A stretch of 64,000 nucleotides of DNA. Origin: CmP2 sp052084925 (GTDB lineage: Bacteria > Actinomycetota > Actinomycetes > Actinomycetales > Micrococcaceae). The stretch lies in the NCBI GenBank assembly GCA_052084925.1, contig JBQDEV010000006.1, positions 62,001 to 126,000 on the forward strand, given 5' to 3'. A program made the translations under genes and the position numbers. Under the pieces are notes generated by a model that saw only the letters and a list, made by a program, of their open reading frames with translations, was not told the origin of the DNA and ran no database searches. Shown piece by piece: positions 61,352 through 64,000 of the stretch (its first letter is position 1; the number at the start of each line of letters is the position of its first letter).

Positions 61352-64000
61352 GGATCCACCGCCTCGAGATCCAAGCGATCGGCCCGTTCGCTCAGCGTGA
61401 GGCCATCGACTTCGACGTGCTCAACACCGCGGGACTGTTCCTGCTGGACGGTCCGACCGGTGCCGGAAAGTCCACCGTGCTCGCCGCCATCTGCTACGCC
61501 CTGTACGGCTCCGTGCCCGGCCAGCGCAAGCTCGACTCCCTGCATTCCACCCTCGCCGCTGCTGAGGTGCGACCCGAAGTGCAGCTGGAAGTGACGCTGT
61601 CCGGACGACGGTTCGAGATTCTGCGCTGGCCCGCGCACCAGCGTCCGGCCAAACGCCGTCGGGCCGGCAGCGCGGGGATGACCACGGAGCAGGCGGGGGT
61701 GAACCTGCGCGAGCAGATCGCGGGAGAGTGGGTCGAACGCTCGCACCGCAACGATGAAGCCGGGCAGTTGCTCCGTGATGTGCTGGGGCTGTCGGCCGAG
61801 CAGTTCATGCGCGTGGTGTTGCTGCCACAAGGCGAGTTCGCCGCGTTTTTGCAGGCAGGTTCGAAAGACCGCGAAACCCTGTTGCGCAGGCTCTTTGACA
61901 CGCAGCGCTTCGACACGGTCGAGGACTGGCTTCGCGAGCAGGCACAGCAACAGGGTGCCCAGGTGCGTCAGGCCTCCGAACAGCTGGCCGGGCTGCGCGA
62001 GACCCTGACGACCGCGCTGACGCGGCTGAGTCCACAAGACACCGCGTCTGACGACCACACCGCCGACACCGCTGAGGCGGATCAGAACGTGGCGCTCGAC
62101 GACGACGGATTGATCTCCCGGGTGGAGCAGGCCACCGAAGACGCAGTCGCCCAGGCAGCGACCCAACGAGACACGGCCCGCGCCGCGGCAGCCCGCACCC
62201 GCACCCACCACGATCAGCTCGTCGCTCGCGCCCGAGAAGTTGACGCGGCCACTCGCTATCAGGCGCGGCACACACAGCATCGGGACGCCGAAGAGGTCAT
62301 CGGCACGGACCGCACCGCGCTGGCCCGGCATGAGGTGGCCCAGCCCGTGCTGCGGACCGCGCAAGTGCTGCAACGGGCCCACCAGCAGCTGGACCAGGCG
62401 ATCACCGCCCGCGACCAGGCCCATCAGGACGCGTCGAATCACCCCTGGGTGGCGCAGTGGGCACAAAAAGCCGGGCCCGTCCCTGCCGCATCGGGGGAGT
62501 CGGACGAATCCGAAGAGTCGTCGAGTTCACCTGACGCTGCCGGAGCAGCAGCCTCTGTGTCGCACTGGCAGGACTGTCAGGCGGAAGGCTATCGCGTCCA
62601 GGAGCGCACCAGGCGGCTGGCGGAAGAACGCCAGCGGCTGCGCGATCTCCGCGAGCGCCTGGACCAGGCGACCACGCGTGCCGAAGAGCTCGAGGCGGAG
62701 CACGTGCGGCAGCAGCAGGTCGTGACCGACCATCTGCAACGTCGCGACGCCCTGAGCACACTCATCGCCGAGACGGACCACGATGAGTCCTCCGTCAGCC
62801 GCGGTGAGCAGCAGCTCGCTGACGCTCAGCGTCGCCTCGAGGCCGCCCAGACAGCGCAGAGCGCTGCAACCCAGCTCGAGGCGGCCCGCGACGTCCTGCG
62901 CGAACGCATCGACGCCGCTCAACAGGCCACCGAGGAGTGGCAGCAGGCCCTTCAACAGCGTCTGGACCAGGCGTCTGCACTACTGGCCCAGGAATTGCGC
63001 CCGGACGCGCCCTGCCCGGTCTGCGGTTCCGTTGAGCACCCCGCTCCGGCCGCGCAGGACCAGCTCGAGGAAATCACGCCACAGCAGCTCCAAGCCGCCG
63101 AAAAGCGACGCGCCGCCGCCGGAACCGCGCGCGAATCCGCCCAGCGCGACGTGGACCTCATCCAGTCCCGCTGGGAAACCGCCACCGCAGCCTCGGGTGA
63201 ACAGACGGTCGACGACGCGGAAACTGCTCTCCAGCGGATCCGTGAGCAGCTGAGCGACGCCCAGCGGGCACAGCAACGGCTCGACACCCAGCGCGCCGAA
63301 CGCGAACAGCTGGAGGTCCGGCTCTCGCAGCTGACCGAACAGCTCAGCGAAGCCACCCGGGCCAGTGCCGCTCAGCAGGCGACCGTGACCGCCCTGAGCG
63401 AGCAGGTCCAGAGAGTCACCGAGCGAGATGACCTCGGTGAAGCACTCGACGACGACACCGATCTGGCGGAGAGCGAGCAGCAGATCGCCCACGGGCTGGA
63501 CCTGGTGAACACCCTGATCGAGCGCCTGCGGGACGCTGATACCGCCCGCGATTCGGTGGCCTCCGCACAGCGGGACCTCGCAGAGGCACTGGAATCAGCG
63601 CGAGAGGCACCGGAATCGGGCTTCGCTGCAGTCGACGACGCCCGCGCAGCACATCTGGAGGAGGCTGTCCGCTCCGAGAAGCGACGCCGGGTGCAGCGGT
63701 GGGACGAGGAATCGGCGGCGCTGCGCGAGCTAGCCGCCCACCCGGAGGTGGTGTCCGGACTGGAACTGCTGACCACCCCCGAGGAGATTCCCACACCGGA
63801 GAAGACCCAGGACGCCGCCACCGCGGTGCACGAGGCGGAACGCCATGCCGAGGAGGCCGCTGCCCGCTACGGCACCGCCACCAGCGAACGCGATCAACAC
63901 CGGGCCACCATCGCCGCGTTGCAGCGCATCACCGCGGAATCGGCCCAGCGTCTGGCCCACTTCGAGGAGCTCGAAGGACTGCTGAAGGTGGTCCGCGGCG
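61348..64000 (+). CDS. sbcC: Exonuclease SbcCD subunit SbcC, 3'-truncated by the window
   Basis: The frame is open for 884 codons to the window end. The N-terminus has an SMC/Rad50-type Walker A (LDGPTGAGKST, about residues 33-43), then coiled coil rich in Glu/Gln/Arg/Ala. The zinc hook CPVC lies at residues 556-559 (RPDAPCPVCGS), and after it the returning coil begins; the C-terminal half with the signature and Walker B is outside. It forms the ATP-driven DNA-end-processing complex with SbcD. Confidence 0.95.
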   Translation, partial: MRIHRLEIQAIGPFAQREAIDFDVLNTAGLFLLDGPTGAGKSTVLAAICYALYGSVPGQRKLDSLHSTLAAAEVRPEVQLEVTLSGRRFEILRWPAHQRPAKRRRAGSAGMTTEQAGVNLREQIAGEWVERSHRNDEAGQLLRDVLGLSAEQFMRVVLLPQGEFAAFLQAGSKDRETLLRRLFDTQRFDTVEDWLREQAQQQGAQVRQASEQLAGLRETLTTALTRLSPQDTASDDHTADTAEADQNVALDDDGLISRVEQATEDAVAQAATQRDTARAAAARTRTHHDQLVARAREVDAATRYQARHTQHRDAEEVIGTDRTALARHEVAQPVLRTAQVLQRAHQQLDQAITARDQAHQDASNHPWVAQWAQKAGPVPAASGESDESEESSSSPDAAGAAASVSHWQDCQAEGYRVQERTRRLAEERQRLRDLRERLDQATTRAEELEAEHVRQQQVVTDHLQRRDALSTLIAETDHDESSVSRGEQQLADAQRRLEAAQTAQSAATQLEAARDVLRERIDAAQQATEEWQQALQQRLDQASALLAQELRPDAPCPVCGSVEHPAPAAQDQLEEITPQQLQAAEKRRAAAGTARESAQRDVDLIQSRWETATAASGEQTVDDAETALQRIREQLSDAQRAQQRLDTQRAEREQLEVRLSQLTEQLSEATRASAAQQATVTALSEQVQRVTERDDLGEALDDDTDLAESEQQIAHGLDLVNTLIERLRDADTARDSVASAQRDLAEALESAREAPESGFAAVDDARAAHLEEAVRSEKRRRVQRWDEESAALRELAAHPEVVSGLELLTTPEEIPTPEKTQDAATAVHEAERHAEEAAARYGTATSERDQHRATIAALQRITAESAQRLAHFEELEGLLKVVRG

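Noticed and set aside
61114..62466. 450-codon minus-strand frame opposite sbcD/sbcC
   Set aside because: Antisense shadow; sbcC zinc hook and Walker A confirm the plus-strand frame.

Overview
The window is a contiguous, high-G+C actinobacterial chromosome segment, probably from the order Micrococcales. The evidence is gene order: argS-lysA-hom-thrC-thrB-rho-prfA-prmC-tsaC-wecA-atpIBEFHAGDC-DUF2550-nucS, and clpS-DUF2017-murI-MBL-rph-rdgB, which matches the classic actinobacterial (Mycobacterium-type) order. Other support comes from NucS in place of a visible MutS/MutL, frequent GTG starts, and many promoters placed so that the transcript would begin at the start codon. The genus cannot be settled from the sequence. 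I see no insertion sequence, phage, integrase or CRISPR array; this is core chromosome with one catabolic/transport island.

Layout. 1-1878: two CNNM/CorC-type membrane proteins (the first cut by the window edge). 1876-5163: a zinc-uptake ABC operon (lipoprotein, permease, ATPase) with a Zur-box-like site, facing the gene of a Zur/Fur repressor. 5298-7468: a metallo-beta-lactamase-fold hydrolase, a two-domain sulfurtransferase and a HIT protein. 7491-11579: giant HrpA helicase on the minus strand. 11621-18494: a LacI-type regulator divergent from a tripartite tricarboxylate transporter (tctC-tctB-tctA), a succinate-semialdehyde-type dehydrogenase and a LysE exporter; the 385-bp control region holds a LacI-like operator and helically phased repeats. 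18504-19335: an uncharacterised protein and tRNA-Arg(CCG).

19421-25948 is the Arg-tRNA synthetase/lysine/threonine block. 25949-28240 is rho with a long, structured leader. 28354-32642 holds translation-termination and tRNA-modification genes, a polyprenyl-phosphate sugar transferase and AtpI. 32925-40566 is the complete F1Fo ATP synthase operon followed by a DUF2550 protein. 40685-43141 has nucS, a small zinc-finger-like protein divergent from it, and an AI-2E/PerM-type permease. 43301-48937 has a large envelope protein, a thioredoxin-fold/TPR protein and an ABC exporter. 49008-51273 is a DUF3039 protein with an SF2 helicase. 51401-53492 is NAD salvage (pncB, pncA). 53575-59110 runs clpS to a DnaQ-BRCT exonuclease. 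59141-64000 has an unknown gene divergent from sbcDC; sbcC is cut by the window end.

The most notable patterns are: (i) at least nine genes with a TANNNT hexamer exactly 6-7 nt before the start codon, i.e. predicted leaderless mRNAs, including two back-to-back divergent pairs; (ii) a probable rho leader with a promoter inside thrB, an early terminator hairpin and a 34-codon mini-ORF; (iii) a small protein divergent from nucS whose C-x2-C...W-H-x2-C-W spacing recalls PARP-type zinc fingers; (iv) the phased-repeat regulatory region of the tct operon; (v) long perfect inverted repeats acting as terminators between convergent genes.
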